Source of the DNA: Prevotella sp.
GTDB lineage: Bacteria > Bacteroidota > Bacteroidia > Bacteroidales > Bacteroidaceae
DNA length: 64,000 bases
Direction: 5' to 3'
NCBI GenBank assembly: GCA_017410365.1
Contig: JAFQQY010000050.1
Span: 54,375 to 118,374 of the forward strand
In this document: positions 17,261-25,263 of the stretch, piece after piece
Numbering within the stretch: the first letter of the stretch is position 1
Layout: each line of letters opens with the position of its first letter
The notes under the pieces: model-generated
Seen by the model: only the letters and a program-made list of their open reading frames with translations
What the model was told of the DNA's origin: nothing
The model's database searches: none
Program-made: the position numbers and the translations under genes

Positions 17261-19339
17261 TTAATTCTTTTTCAATACGACAGCACTACGTGCAGGAATA
17301 TACAGTTTAAGCCACTCCTTGTGGTCCTTGATATATAGCGGGTCGTAGTTTGTAAAGTGCGTTATCGTATCGTCAGCCAATCCGTTTCCGCCAAATTCCT
17401 TGGCGTCGGTATTCAGCACTACTTCGTAAGAACCTGTTGGCACGAGGAATCCGTAGTCGGTAAACGAGCGTGTAGGCGAGAAGTTGAACACAAACAGCAG
17501 GTCGCCGCGTGTGTATGCCAGCACTTGGTCGCCATCGTTGTGCCAAATCTCCTGCACAGGCTTCGATTGTATGCCTCTGATGCTCTTCAGCACCTTTATC
17601 ATCTCGCGGTCGAAGTCGCCCAGATAGTGGTAGCAGAGTTCCTTGTTGTCAACCAGATTCCATTGTCTGCGTGCATACTTATGGCTCCATCCGTTTCCTT
17701 CGCGTGGGAAGTCAATCCACTCAGGATGCCCGAACTCGTTGCCCATGAAGTTGAGATAACCGCCGTTGATGGTCGATGCCGTCACCAGACGAATCATCTT
17801 GTGCAGCGCAATACCTCTGTGAGCCACATCGTTCTCGTCGCCCTTCTTGAAGTGCCAGTACATGTCGGCATCTATCAGTCGGAAGATGATAGTCTTGTCT
17901 CCCACCAGCGCCTGATCGTGACTCTCGCAGTAAGAGATGGTCTTCTCGTCTGCACGACGGTTCTTCACCTCCCAGAATATAGAACTTGGTTTCCAGTCCT
18001 CGTCCTTCAGTTCCTTGATGGTCTTAATCCAGTAGTCAGGAACGTTCATCGCCATGCGATAGTCGAAGCCGTAGCCGCCGTCTTCAAACTTAGCAGCCAA
18101 TCCCGGCATTCCGCTCACCTCCTCGGCAATGGTTATCGCCTGAGGATTCACCTCGTGAATGAGTTTGTTGGCCAGCGTCAGATAGCAGATGGCATTGTCG
18201 TCCTGATGACCGTTGAAGTAGTCGCCATAGCCGCAGAATGCCTCACCCAAGCCGTGACTATAATAAAGCATGGATGTTACGCCGTCGAAGCGGAAACCGT
18301 CGAAGCGATACTCCTCCAGCCAATAGCGGCAGTTAGACAACAGGAAGTGCATCACCTGGTCCTTGCCGTAGTCGAAGCAGAGCGAATCCCATGCCGGATG
18401 CTCGTGTCTTCCGCCAGGATAGAAATACTGGTTAGGGTCTCCGCAGAGGTTGCCCAGCCCTTCCATCTCGTTCTTCACAGCATGCGAGTGAACGATGTCC
18501 ATGATAACCGCAATACCGTTCTTATGTGCGGTGTCTATGAGTTCCTTCAGTTCGTCAGGCGTTCCGAAACGGCTTGACGGTGCGAAGAAAGAACTAACAT
18601 GATAGCCGAAAGAACCGTAGTAAGGATGCTCCTGAATGGCCATTACCTGAATGCAGTTGTAGCCGCCTTCTATTACTCTCGGCAGCACGTTTTCCTGAAA
18701 CTCGCGGTATGTGCCCACCTTCTCGGCATCCTGTCCCATGCCCACGTGGCACTCATAGATGAGCAGCGGCGACTTTGACGGTTTGAAGCTCTTCTTCTTG
18801 AAGGCATAAGGTTTGGCCGGATGCCATACCTGAGCAGAGAAAATCTTTGTCTGCTCGTCCTGCACTACGCGTCTGCACCATGCCGGTATTCTCTCACCTT
18901 CTCCGCCTTCCCATTTCACCTTCATCTTGTAGAGGTCGCCATGGTTCAGGGCCTTGTCGGCAAGCTTCAGTTCCCAGTTGTCGGTACCTTTAACTCTCTT
19001 CAGCTTGTACTTCTCGTTCTCCTGCCAGTTGTTGAAATCACCTATAAGATATATTTCTGTAGCGTTTGGAGCCCACTCACGGAACACCCATCCGCGTACT
19101 GTCCTGTGAAGTCCGAAATACAAATGTCCGCTGGCAAACTCCGTCAGCGTCTTCCTGCCGTTGCTTGTCAGCTGTTTTATCTTGTTCAGCGCATGATCGT
19201 GTCTGCCACGAATGGCATCCTCATATGGTTCGAGCCACGAATCATTCTTCACCAAACCTATATGTTCAACCTTTGGAGCGGCAACCTTTTTCTTTTTAGT
19301 TGCCGAAGGTTTGTTTTCATGGTTTTCAGTCTTCTTCAT
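17261..19339 (-). CDS. glgB: 1,4-alpha-glucan branching enzyme (eukaryote-type GH13)
   Basis: Introduces alpha-1,6 branches into glycogen. 692 residues: a Lys-rich N-terminal tail (1-25), CBM48 (about 80-165; WVFREWAPNATEIYLIGDFNNW), GH13 barrel with YECHVGMGQ, catalytic Asp in GFRFDGVTSM, acid Glu in ITIAEEVSGMPG, and ESHDQALVGDK, then the C-terminal beta domain. GVTSM after the nucleophile marks the eukaryotic/GH13_8 subtype rather than classical bacterial GlgB. It overlaps yhcH by one base, and its third positions are clearly GC-richer than those of the operon upstream. The long plus-strand reading frame across it is a shadow. Confidence 0.95.
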   Translation of the reverse strand: MKKTENHENKPSATKKKKVAAPKVEHIGLVKNDSWLEPYEDAIRGRHDHALNKIKQLTSNGRKTLTEFASGHLYFGLHRTVRGWVFREWAPNATEIYLIGDFNNWQENEKYKLKRVKGTDNWELKLADKALNHGDLYKMKVKWEGGEGERIPAWCRRVVQDEQTKIFSAQVWHPAKPYAFKKKSFKPSKSPLLIYECHVGMGQDAEKVGTYREFQENVLPRVIEGGYNCIQVMAIQEHPYYGSFGYHVSSFFAPSSRFGTPDELKELIDTAHKNGIAVIMDIVHSHAVKNEMEGLGNLCGDPNQYFYPGGRHEHPAWDSLCFDYGKDQVMHFLLSNCRYWLEEYRFDGFRFDGVTSMLYYSHGLGEAFCGYGDYFNGHQDDNAICYLTLANKLIHEVNPQAITIAEEVSGMPGLAAKFEDGGYGFDYRMAMNVPDYWIKTIKELKDEDWKPSSIFWEVKNRRADEKTISYCESHDQALVGDKTIIFRLIDADMYWHFKKGDENDVAHRGIALHKMIRLVTASTINGGYLNFMGNEFGHPEWIDFPREGNGWSHKYARRQWNLVDNKELCYHYLGDFDREMIKVLKSIRGIQSKPVQEIWHNDGDQVLAYTRGDLLFVFNFSPTRSFTDYGFLVPTGSYEVVLNTDAKEFGGNGLADDTITHFTNYDPLYIKDHKEWLKLYIPARSAVVLKKN

Positions 19340-19785
19340 TATGCTTTAATCTTAAAGATAGCCTTCTTTATTTCAGGTTCGATAGAGATGCATGGTGCAT
19401 GTCCGTCCTGTGGGAAGAATATAGCGAACATACCTGGCTGGCATGTTACGTAGCTCTCTGCGAGCAGGTCGCCAAACTTTGTTATGTCCTTCTCTGCATT
19501 ATACTCTGCCTCTGGCAGGCTTGCAGCAGCTGTATAGCCGTAAGTCTCTGCACCTGAGAGAGGTATCTGTATGTCTATCATCACGTTATGTGTCTCCAAC
19601 ACCGCAGCATCAGGAGTCTTGCCCTTGGCGATGGCGATGTTCAGGAAGAGGTCGTCGCCCTTAATAGGATACTTGCCTGGCTCCATGGCGTTGAGGTCAT
19701 TATTCTTTACAAAATCGATAACGTCTTTGAACAATGGATTCAGAGACTCATAACTGCTCAGTTTTTCAAGTGTGTCAATTACCAT
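19339..19785 (-). CDS. YhcH/YjgK/YiaL family protein
   Basis: 148-residue cupin-like protein. Recognisable family points: HNVMIDIQIPLSGAE, CQPGMFAIFFPQDGHAP, and the closing KKAIFKI. Metal ligands are probably the His and Glu residues of these segments. Some members (NanQ) act as sialic acid anomerases, while YiaL/EbgC members act on other sugars, so the substrate here is open. It is the first gene of the yhcH-glgB-membrane protein unit. No sialic acid genes are nearby. Confidence 0.85.
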   Translation of the reverse strand: MVIDTLEKLSSYESLNPLFKDVIDFVKNNDLNAMEPGKYPIKGDDLFLNIAIAKGKTPDAAVLETHNVMIDIQIPLSGAETYGYTAAASLPEAEYNAEKDITKFGDLLAESYVTCQPGMFAIFFPQDGHAPCISIEPEIKKAIFKIKA

Positions 19786-19815
19786 AACTCTTTGTTTTTG
19801 TAGTTAATATTTCTT

Positions 19816-20949
19816 TTATTTATTCAGTTGTTTTCTGCCTTTGTTGTAGGTGCCTTGAGCCGTAACCTTTCCGTTGCGGTCTTTTTCCACAAACGGTCCG
19901 TGGCGTTGGTCATCCAGATAGCTGCCTTCAAAGCGGTTGCCGTCTTTGTCTTCTTCTATGGCAGAGCCGTTGCGCTTTCCTTTAGCGAAAGACCCCTTGA
20001 ACTTCGACCCGTCGGCATAGCGTGCTATTCCCTGTCCGTCAATCATTCCGTTGGCAAACTGCCCTTCATACTCATCGCCTTTCTTGGTTCTCAGCTTGCC
20101 CGTTCCGTTGGGCATGTCAGCTTTCCATTGTCCGATGTATATGTCGCCGAAGTGCCACGTCAGAGTGCCCTGGCCTTGCTTGTATCCATTCTGAAACTGC
20201 CCGGTGTAGATGTCGCCGTTAGCATATCTGAATATTCCCGTGCCTGTTCTTTCGCCCTTGGCATAGTCGCCCTCGTAAACATCGCCGTTCATAAACTTGT
20301 AGATGCCCTTGCCGTGCTGCAGGTCGTCGAGCCACATGCCAGAATACACCGAGCCGTCGGCATATTTGAAAGTACCCTTGCCGTTCTTCTCGTTGTCTTT
20401 CCATCCGCCAGAGTACGACGAACCGTCTGCCCAGTAGAACACGCCCTCGCCGTTCTTCATGTCGTTGTCCCATCTACCTTTATAATATGCACCACTGCTG
20501 AAGATATATGTACCCTCGCCCACTCGCTTGTCCTGCTTCCATTGTCCTTCGTACTTGTCGCCATTGTAGTAGTACATGGTGCCTTCGCCTTCCTGATAGT
20601 CTCTGAACCAAAGGCCGTCATACTTGTTGTTGTTCATGAAATAGAATACGCCCTTGCCGTGCTGCTGGTCTTGAAACCACTGCCCTTCGTAGCGCTCTCC
20701 GTCAGAAAAGGAGTACACACCATAGCCTTGGCGCTTGCCTTTCACGTAGTCGCCCTCGTACCAGTCACCGTTTTTATATACTGTTTTACCCTTTCCGTGA
20801 GGTTTTCCCGCCGCCATTTCTCCGTTGTAAAGACCACCGTCCTTGGTGTTGCAACTGCCCAAGGTTATCTTCTGTCCATAACAAAGAGTGCTTGCCAAGG
20901 TAAAACAAACTGTCAATATGTAGTATTTAAATCTTGCCATTAATTTCAT
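19816..20949 (-). CDS. Exported MORN-repeat protein
   Basis: Signal peptide (ARFKYYILTVCFTLASTLCYGQ) followed by about 14 MORN repeats of 23 residues, each of the form YEGxWxxxxxxGxGxxxxxxGxx (for example YEGQWKQDKRVGEGTYIF). MORN repeats form flat beta-hairpin ladders; bacterial versions are mostly uncharacterised. I start at 20949 (MKLMARF) because a -7 box TAATTTTG lies about 10 nt upstream on this strand; a longer frame to 20988 would start within or upstream of that promoter. The repeat makes a long open frame on the plus strand, which I regard as a shadow. Confidence 0.85.
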   Translation of the reverse strand: MKLMARFKYYILTVCFTLASTLCYGQKITLGSCNTKDGGLYNGEMAAGKPHGKGKTVYKNGDWYEGDYVKGKRQGYGVYSFSDGERYEGQWFQDQQHGKGVFYFMNNNKYDGLWFRDYQEGEGTMYYYNGDKYEGQWKQDKRVGEGTYIFSSGAYYKGRWDNDMKNGEGVFYWADGSSYSGGWKDNEKNGKGTFKYADGSVYSGMWLDDLQHGKGIYKFMNGDVYEGDYAKGERTGTGIFRYANGDIYTGQFQNGYKQGQGTLTWHFGDIYIGQWKADMPNGTGKLRTKKGDEYEGQFANGMIDGQGIARYADGSKFKGSFAKGKRNGSAIEEDKDGNRFEGSYLDDQRHGPFVEKDRNGKVTAQGTYNKGRKQLNK

Positions 20950-20995
20950 TTTATCTGCCAAAATTACTAAAAAACGAGCATATAACAAAAAAGAT
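20950..20995 (-). promoter_or_regulatory. Promoter of the MORN-protein gene
   Basis: On the minus strand TAATTTTG is followed by GCAGATAAA and then the ATG at 20949; a TTTG lies about 20 bp upstream. The leader is around 5-8 nt, another nearly leaderless message. Confidence 0.55.
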
Positions 20996-21028
20996 TAGAT
21001 TTTTTAACTGATTATCACGATATATTTA

Positions 21029-21344
21029 TAACTTTGCATGGAAAAGGATGAGGGATTGAAGCCCCCTCCTAACCTCCCCCTTGGGGGGGGAGGAAAGAGA
21101 TTAAGGAGAGATGAACGATGAGCGATGAGAGATGAACGATGAGGGATGAGGGAATGCTTGAAACTAATGTCTTTTAACTTCTCAGCGAAGCGATAACTTC
21201 CCTCTAACTTCCTCTAACTCCTCAAAACAAAGACATCTGTCTTCACTCCTACACTCCTGAAGAGATTAAGAGTAATGTCTGAACTCCTAAGCGAAGCGTC
21301 ACTCCTGAACTCCTACACTCCTGAAAACTAAAAAAAATAAACAT
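21029..21344 (+). repeat. Low-complexity leader of kdsB
   Basis: A -7 box TAACTTTG (21029-21036) implies a roughly 300-nt leader for kdsB. It holds a GC-rich hairpin CCTCCCCC-TT-GGGGGGGGAGG (21073-21093), a run of GATGAACGATGAGCGATGAG-type 7-10-nt units (21110-21152), AGCGAAGCG twice (21185 and 21291), and CTCCTACACTCCTGAA-type units (21246-21327). No ORF of note. The GATGAG units recur between the two tRNA genes. Confidence 0.7.
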
Positions 21345-22091
21345 ATGAAATTCATAGGAATAATCCCCGCACGATACGCATCCACCCGTTTCCCGGGAAA
21401 ACCGCTGGTAAAGTTGGGTGGAAAATTCATGATTGAGAGAGTTTACGAACAAGTGGCAGCCGTGCTCGATGACACCTGCGTGGCCACCGACGACCAGCGC
21501 ATCTTCGACGCCGTAAAGGCTTTCGGAGGCAATGTGGTGATGACATCGCCCGACCATAAGAGCGGCACCGACCGCATAGAGGAGGCGGTGACGAAGATTG
21601 AGGGCTGCTACGACGTGGTGGTGAACATTCAGGGCGACGAGCCGTTCATTCAGCGCTCGCAGATAGAAACCGTATGCCGCTGCTTCGACGACCCTTCCAC
21701 TCAGATAGCCACACTGGGCAAGCCTTTCGGCAACTACATCGAGAGCATCGCCAACCCCAACTCCCCCAAGATAGTGGTCGACAACAACGGCTATGCCATG
21801 TACTTCAGCCGCAGCGTCATCCCCTACATTCGCGGCCGTGAGCAGGCGGAGTGGCCACAGGCATATCCTTTCCTCAAGCACATCGGCCTCTATGCCTACC
21901 GCCGCAACGTGCTCAGCGAGATAACCCAGTTGCCACAGAGTCCTCTGGAGATTGCCGAGAGCCTCGAACAGCTCCGCTGGCTTCAGAACGGCTACCGCAT
22001 AAAGGTGGGACAGACAGACGTGGAGACCATCGGCATCGACACACCAGAGGATTTGGCACGTGCAGAACAGTTCTTGGCTAATTTACAATAA
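21345..22091 (+). CDS. kdsB: 3-deoxy-manno-octulosonate cytidylyltransferase
   Basis: Activates Kdo as CMP-Kdo for lipopolysaccharide inner core. The 248-residue protein shows IPARYASTRFPGKPL (nucleotide loop), ATDDQRI, HKSGTDRIEEA, NIQGDEPFI, and the C-terminal GIDTPEDLARAE. The gene is strikingly GC-rich in third positions compared with the his/lys operon. No kdsA, kdsC or waaA lies nearby. It follows an unusually long, repeat-filled leader and precedes an AT-rich repeat block. Confidence 0.95.
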   Translation: MKFIGIIPARYASTRFPGKPLVKLGGKFMIERVYEQVAAVLDDTCVATDDQRIFDAVKAFGGNVVMTSPDHKSGTDRIEEAVTKIEGCYDVVVNIQGDEPFIQRSQIETVCRCFDDPSTQIATLGKPFGNYIESIANPNSPKIVVDNNGYAMYFSRSVIPYIRGREQAEWPQAYPFLKHIGLYAYRRNVLSEITQLPQSPLEIAESLEQLRWLQNGYRIKVGQTDVETIGIDTPEDLARAEQFLANLQ

Positions 22092-22415
22092 TTTGGTTTT
22101 GATTTTTAACGACAACGAATTTTGGTGGATTTTTTAACGACAACGAATTTAACGAATTAAACGAATTTTGGGGTGATTGTTTTAAACCACTAATTTAACG
22201 ACGTGTTGATGAACGAAGTGAGTAATTACACGAATTTGGTGGAGTTTTTTAACGACAACGAATTAAACTAATTAAACGAATTTTACTTTAAAGAAGAATT
22301 TATAACAGCAACGCGAACAAAATTAAAAAATTAGTTTAATTCGTGTAATTCGTTGTTTTAAATAATTTCGTTGTTTTAAAAAAAATTGCGAAATTAGCAG
22401 TATAAATATTTTATA
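22092..22415. repeat. 9-bp-period ACGAATT array, left of trmN6
   Basis: Composed of AACGAATTT / AACGAATTA / AACGAATTTT-type units with a basic 9-nt period, broken by TTTTGGTG spacers, and including GACGTGTTGATGAACG at 22198-22214. The far end carries the same units in reverse orientation (AATTCGTGTAATTCGTTG). No ORF or clear promoter could be found in it. Confidence 0.8.
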
Positions 22416-23105
22416 ATGAGCAGTTTCAGTTTCAAGCAATTCACCGTCCACCAAGACCTGTGTGCAATGAAGGTAGGCACCGACGGCACACTTCTGGGAG
22501 CCTGGGCAAACGTGCCGCAAGCAGCTATGCCCAGAGTGCTCGACGTAGGCACAGGCACTGGACTAATAGCACTGATGATTGCCCAACGCTACCCGCAAGC
22601 CACGGTCAAAGGCATCGACATCGACGAGGGAGCAGTAATGCAGGCAAGGCAGAACGTCAGCCTCTCGCCCTTCGCCCAGCGCATCGCCATAGAGCACACG
22701 CCTCTGCAGGAGCACGCCTCAGAGCATGCCTACGACGCCATAGTGTGCAACCCGCCGTTCTTCACCGACTCCCTGCTGTGCCCCGACTCTCAGCGCACCA
22801 CGGCACGCCACACCACCCTGCTCAACTTCACCGACCTCATGACCCACTTCCACCGTCTGCTCTCCCCCGACGGCGAGCTCTCCGTGGTCATACCCTTCGA
22901 CTACAAGGACAGGCTCGACACCGAGGCCCTGATAGCGGGATTCTTCAACAGGCGCATAGTAGAGGTGAAGACCGCCCCCCACAAACCTGTCAAGCGCTAC
23001 CTGCTCTCCTACACCAAGCGGCCTGCCACTATCGAACGCCACACCATCGTCATCGGCAGCGATGAGTACAAGCGGCTTACTTGCGATTTTTATCTGAAAC
23101 ACTAA
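22416..23105 (+). CDS. trmN6: tRNA1(Val) A37 N6-methyltransferase
   Basis: SAM-dependent methylation of A37 in tRNA1-Val (YfiC/TrmN6). 229 residues: motif I VLDVGTGTGLIALM, acidic loop GIDIDEGAV, and the N6-adenine catalytic motif NPPFF (about residues 109-113). FKQFTVHQDLCAMKVGTDG is the family's N terminus. Third positions are extremely GC-rich, and the gene forms a GC island inside AT-rich repeats. Start at 22416 fits the family's N terminus. Confidence 0.92.
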   Translation: MSSFSFKQFTVHQDLCAMKVGTDGTLLGAWANVPQAAMPRVLDVGTGTGLIALMIAQRYPQATVKGIDIDEGAVMQARQNVSLSPFAQRIAIEHTPLQEHASEHAYDAIVCNPPFFTDSLLCPDSQRTTARHTTLLNFTDLMTHFHRLLSPDGELSVVIPFDYKDRLDTEALIAGFFNRRIVEVKTAPHKPVKRYLLSYTKRPATIERHTIVIGSDEYKRLTCDFYLKH

Positions 23106-23395
23106 TTTCGCTGATTAGACGAATTATTTAATTTAAACCACTAATTACACCAATTATTTATTTTTATTTAAACAACGAATTTTACGAATTAAACTAATTT
23201 TTTATTTATACCACGAATTTTACGACGTGTTGATGAACGTCGTGAAATTAGTGGTTTATACAATCACCCAAAAAATTCGTTTAATTAGTTTAATTCGTTG
23301 TCGTTAAAAAAACAAAATTCGTCTAATTAGTTAAATTAGTAGTTTAAATAATCAAAAATAAATTCGTGTAAATCAGCGAAATTAGCGGTGTTGCA
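23106..23395. repeat. 9-bp-period ACGAATT array, right of trmN6
   Basis: Same unit family as on the left of trmN6 (AACGAATTTTACGAATTAA and its reverse complement), again holding GACGTGTTGATGAACG (23225-23240), here completed to a hairpin ACGACGT/ACGTCGT. Shorter pieces recur at 24738-24775. It ends just before the stop codon of the DUF1810-type gene. Confidence 0.8.
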
Positions 23396-23399
23396 AGTG

Positions 23400-23891
23400 T
23401 TATTTCCACCCATGCTCCCTAACAATCTGTTTAAACACAGGTTCGTCAGATATAGAACTGAACAGCAGCATGCAAGAGCGCACCTTGATGGCATCGTTTC
23501 CAAAAATCTCATACACCGTCTTTCCGATGTCAATAATCGCCTGTGATATTTCTATCAAACGGTTTCTAAGAAGGTCATTTTTCAGATACTCCTCAGCCTC
23601 TTCCCTGCCAGACAAACCATAGTACTTTGCCGTTGGCGTAGAACCCAAACCATAGAGTTGCGGAAAGACAAACCACACCCAGTGCGTTTCCTTCTTGCCG
23701 TTCCTCACCTCCTGCAGAGCCTTCTCGTAAGTGTTCCACTTGTTTTGCGCATCTATATATCGCTGTAATCCCAGATAAATGGCACGCAGATTCGACCTGT
23801 AGGCTTCACACGGCAAGCCGTCTTCACCAATCACCACAGGACCACAAATGTTCATTGCAAATTCAGCGAACCTATTTTTCAATTTTGCCAT
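23400..23891 (-). CDS. DUF1810-family protein
   Basis: 163 residues from MAKLKNRF. Matches the DUF1810 (calpastatin-like name) pattern: LQRYIDAQNKWNTYEKAL, THWVWFVFPQLYGLGSTPTA, and a terminal DAIKVRSCMLLFSS. Function unknown; the fold recalls small ADP-ribose related proteins only loosely. A longer frame reaches an ATG at 23978, but an excellent promoter (TTTG-N19-TACCTTTG) ends right there, so the start at 23891 with an approximately 80-nt leader is preferred. Confidence 0.82.
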   Translation of the reverse strand: MAKLKNRFAEFAMNICGPVVIGEDGLPCEAYRSNLRAIYLGLQRYIDAQNKWNTYEKALQEVRNGKKETHWVWFVFPQLYGLGSTPTAKYYGLSGREEAEEYLKNDLLRNRLIEISQAIIDIGKTVYEIFGNDAIKVRSCMLLFSSISDEPVFKQIVREHGWK

Positions 23892-23977
23892 ACGTTTTAT
23901 TATCAGGTTAATACAGTCAGTAATATTTTCCTCTCTTTGTCCGGCGCACATCTCCCCGCCGCACCATTTTATCCGCA

Positions 23978-24014
23978 TGCAAAGGTAAAGAATAATTCTG
24001 AGAAATCAAAATAG
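23978..24014 (-). promoter_or_regulatory. Promoter of the DUF1810-type gene
   Basis: On the minus strand TTTG, 19 nt, TACCTTTG, then CATGCGG. This is the textbook Bacteroidetes spacing, and it rules out the ATG at 23978 as a normal start. Confidence 0.65.
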
Positions 24015-24056
24015 AAAAGCATCTGATTTTTTGGCAAACGAGTAAAAACGAACGGT

Positions 24057-24144
24057 GCTGTTGCGAACAATATCTGGTGCTGTTGAGACCGCTAAACGTT
24101 GCAGTTGCAATCGCTAAACGTTGCGTTTATCACCAATATTTAGC
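24057..24144. repeat. 22-nt-period degenerate array (array B)
   Basis: Units begin GCTGTTGCG (24057), GCTGTTGAG (24079), GCAGTTGCA (24101) and GCGTTTATC (24123), each exactly 22 nt after the last; CGCTAAACGTT closes two of them. The reverse complement of unit three (GATTGCAACTGCAACGT) resembles array A's GATTGTAAAAGGTCGT, so this looks like the same family inverted. Confidence 0.75.
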
Positions 24145-24204
24145 GCAATTATAAAGCACGCTTAAACGAGGTAGACGGACACTACACCTTTATCGGGAAT
24201 GCTC

Positions 24205-24348
24205 ATGAGAGGAAGGAAACCGCAAGTCTCTATCAGCAATAAACATAAGAAAGAGGCCAAACTATGTGAGGAAAATCTCAAATCTCAGTTTAGAAATAAG
24301 TATCAATTTGCATCAGATAACGCCCTTGAAAGATTTATAACTAATTAA
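24205..24348 (+). CDS. Small hypothetical ORF (47 aa), doubtful
   Basis: ATG to TAA, MRGRKPQVSISNKHKKEA at the start and ALERFITN at the end. Composition is protein-like (basic then mixed), but no promoter box, homologue or partner is recognised. The 16-bp inverted repeat at 24275 lies inside it. It may be a fragment of a larger lost gene. Confidence 0.25.
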   Translation: MRGRKPQVSISNKHKKEAKLCEENLKSQFRNKYQFASDNALERFITN

Positions 24349-24416
24349 TAATTAAATAGTTATATATAATATAAGAATGTACGATGTGACTTTAAAAAAC
24401 AATTGAGATTTGAGAT
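24275..24416. repeat. 16-bp inverted repeat spanning 142 bp
   Basis: ATCTCAAATCTCAGTT (24275-24290) and AATTGAGATTTGAGAT (24401-24416) are inverted with one mismatch. The interior is AT-rich. Size and AT content fit a miniature inverted-repeat element, but no target-site duplication was confirmed. Confidence 0.45.
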
Positions 24417-24846
24417 AGCTAGCGACATAAATAATTCTTAATTTATTGAATACTAATAAGATTCGACATTTTTAGCTACACAGTCCCTGTGATACCGCAT
24501 TCATCTAAGGGTACTGAGATTTGTAAATTGCTCCTCTTTCAGACAAAATACATTAGAGAATTGCTTCTTTCGATGGTTATTTCGGCACTTAAAGACCACA
24601 AGCCATCACCCAACCGCTTACGGTTTGCATCATAACAGTAAGTTCCAAGAGAAGAACCGCCCAAACAGAATCGAAGAACGGCTAAATCGTAATGATTGGA
24701 CGGTTCTCAAAATAGCGGGAAGCAGTCACATGTAAAATAAATTCGTTTAATTAGCTTAATTAGTTTTTTTTAAATATGTTTCTATGTCAAAAAAGCCCTA
24801 ATCCCCCCGCTTTTACAAAGTTTTTTAAAGAAAATTGCAAAAAAAT
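24417..24846. other. Gene-poor stretch before the tRNA genes
   Basis: No convincing gene. One frame (24494-24734, plus) stays open for about 80 codons and is rich in Arg, His and Asn, but it lacks a plausible start and resembles nothing I know. A short ACGAATT-type repeat lies at 24738-24775. Decay of a former gene or mobile element is possible. Confidence 0.4.
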
Positions 24847-24882
24847 TTGGAGGAATAAAATAAAGTGCGTACCTTTGCACCC
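24847..24882 (+). promoter_or_regulatory. Promoter of the tRNA-Lys pair
   Basis: TTTG (24847-24850), 19 nt, TACCTTTG (24870-24877): consensus Bacteroidetes promoter about 14 nt before the first tRNA. Confidence 0.75.
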
Positions 24883-24895
24883 GCAAATGAGAAAT

Positions 24896-24968
24896 GCGCT
24901 TGTAGCTCAGTTGGTAGAGCACCTGACTCTTAATCAGGGTGTCCAGAGTTCGAGCCTCTGCAGGCGTA
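24896..24968 (+). tRNA. tRNA-Lys (CTT), copy 1
   Basis: 73 nt cloverleaf: acceptor GCGCTTG/CAGGCGT (first pair G-T), D arm GCTC/GAGC, anticodon arm CCTGA-CTCTTAA-TCAGG with anticodon CTT, T arm CAGAG-TTCGAGC-CTCTG, discriminator A. CCA is not encoded. Confidence 0.95.
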
Positions 24969-25066
24969 CTTCTTAAGCAGAATGAGGGATGAGAGTTGAA
25001 CGACCAAGAAAATAAGCAACTTGTCAACTAAAAAACTCTTTAACTCGTTAACTTTAAAAAAACGAT

Positions 25067-25139
25067 GCGCTTGTAGCTCAGTTGGTAGAGCACCTGACTC
25101 TTAATCAGGGTGTCCAGAGTTCGAGCCTCTGCAGGCGTA
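25067..25139 (+). tRNA. tRNA-Lys (CTT), copy 2
   Basis: Identical over all 73 nt to the copy 98 bp upstream, including the G-T first acceptor pair. No good promoter box lies in the spacer, which contains GATGAG-type repeat, so both are probably cut from one transcript that ends at the terminator just after. Confidence 0.95.
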
Positions 25140-25140
25140 C

Positions 25141-25169
25141 AAAAAGATGGCAGAAATGTCATCTTTTTT
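25141..25169 (+). terminator. Terminator of the tRNA-Lys transcript
   Basis: AAAAAGATG pairs with CATCTTTTTT around a 10-nt loop, with a T-run, starting one base after the second tRNA. Confidence 0.85.
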
Positions 25170-25229
25170 GTTTTATATTATTTTAATAAAATAATAATTG
25201 CTGCGCTTCACCAATTCAATTTTATTGTG

Positions 25230-25244
25230 TACCTTTGCAGTTCA
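25230..25244 (+). promoter_or_regulatory. -7 promoter box of lon
   Basis: TACCTTTG at 25230-25237 puts transcription start near 25243, so the start codon must be the ATG at 25264 and not the upstream in-frame TTG at 25198. Confidence 0.6.
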
Positions 25245-25263
25245 AAACTTTTCAAAGAAAATA

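Noticed and set aside
17357-18577. 406-codon plus-strand frame
   Set aside because: Antisense to glgB; open only because of GC-rich third positions of the real gene.
19828-20943. 371-codon plus-strand frame
   Set aside because: Antisense to the MORN gene; its regular hydrophobic pattern is the mirror of the 23-residue repeat.
23892-23978. Longer start of the DUF1810-type gene
   Set aside because: The ATG at 23978 lies inside the promoter region.
25198-25263. N-terminal extension of lon from a TTG
   Set aside because: Starts upstream of the -7 box TACCTTTG, so it cannot be on that transcript.
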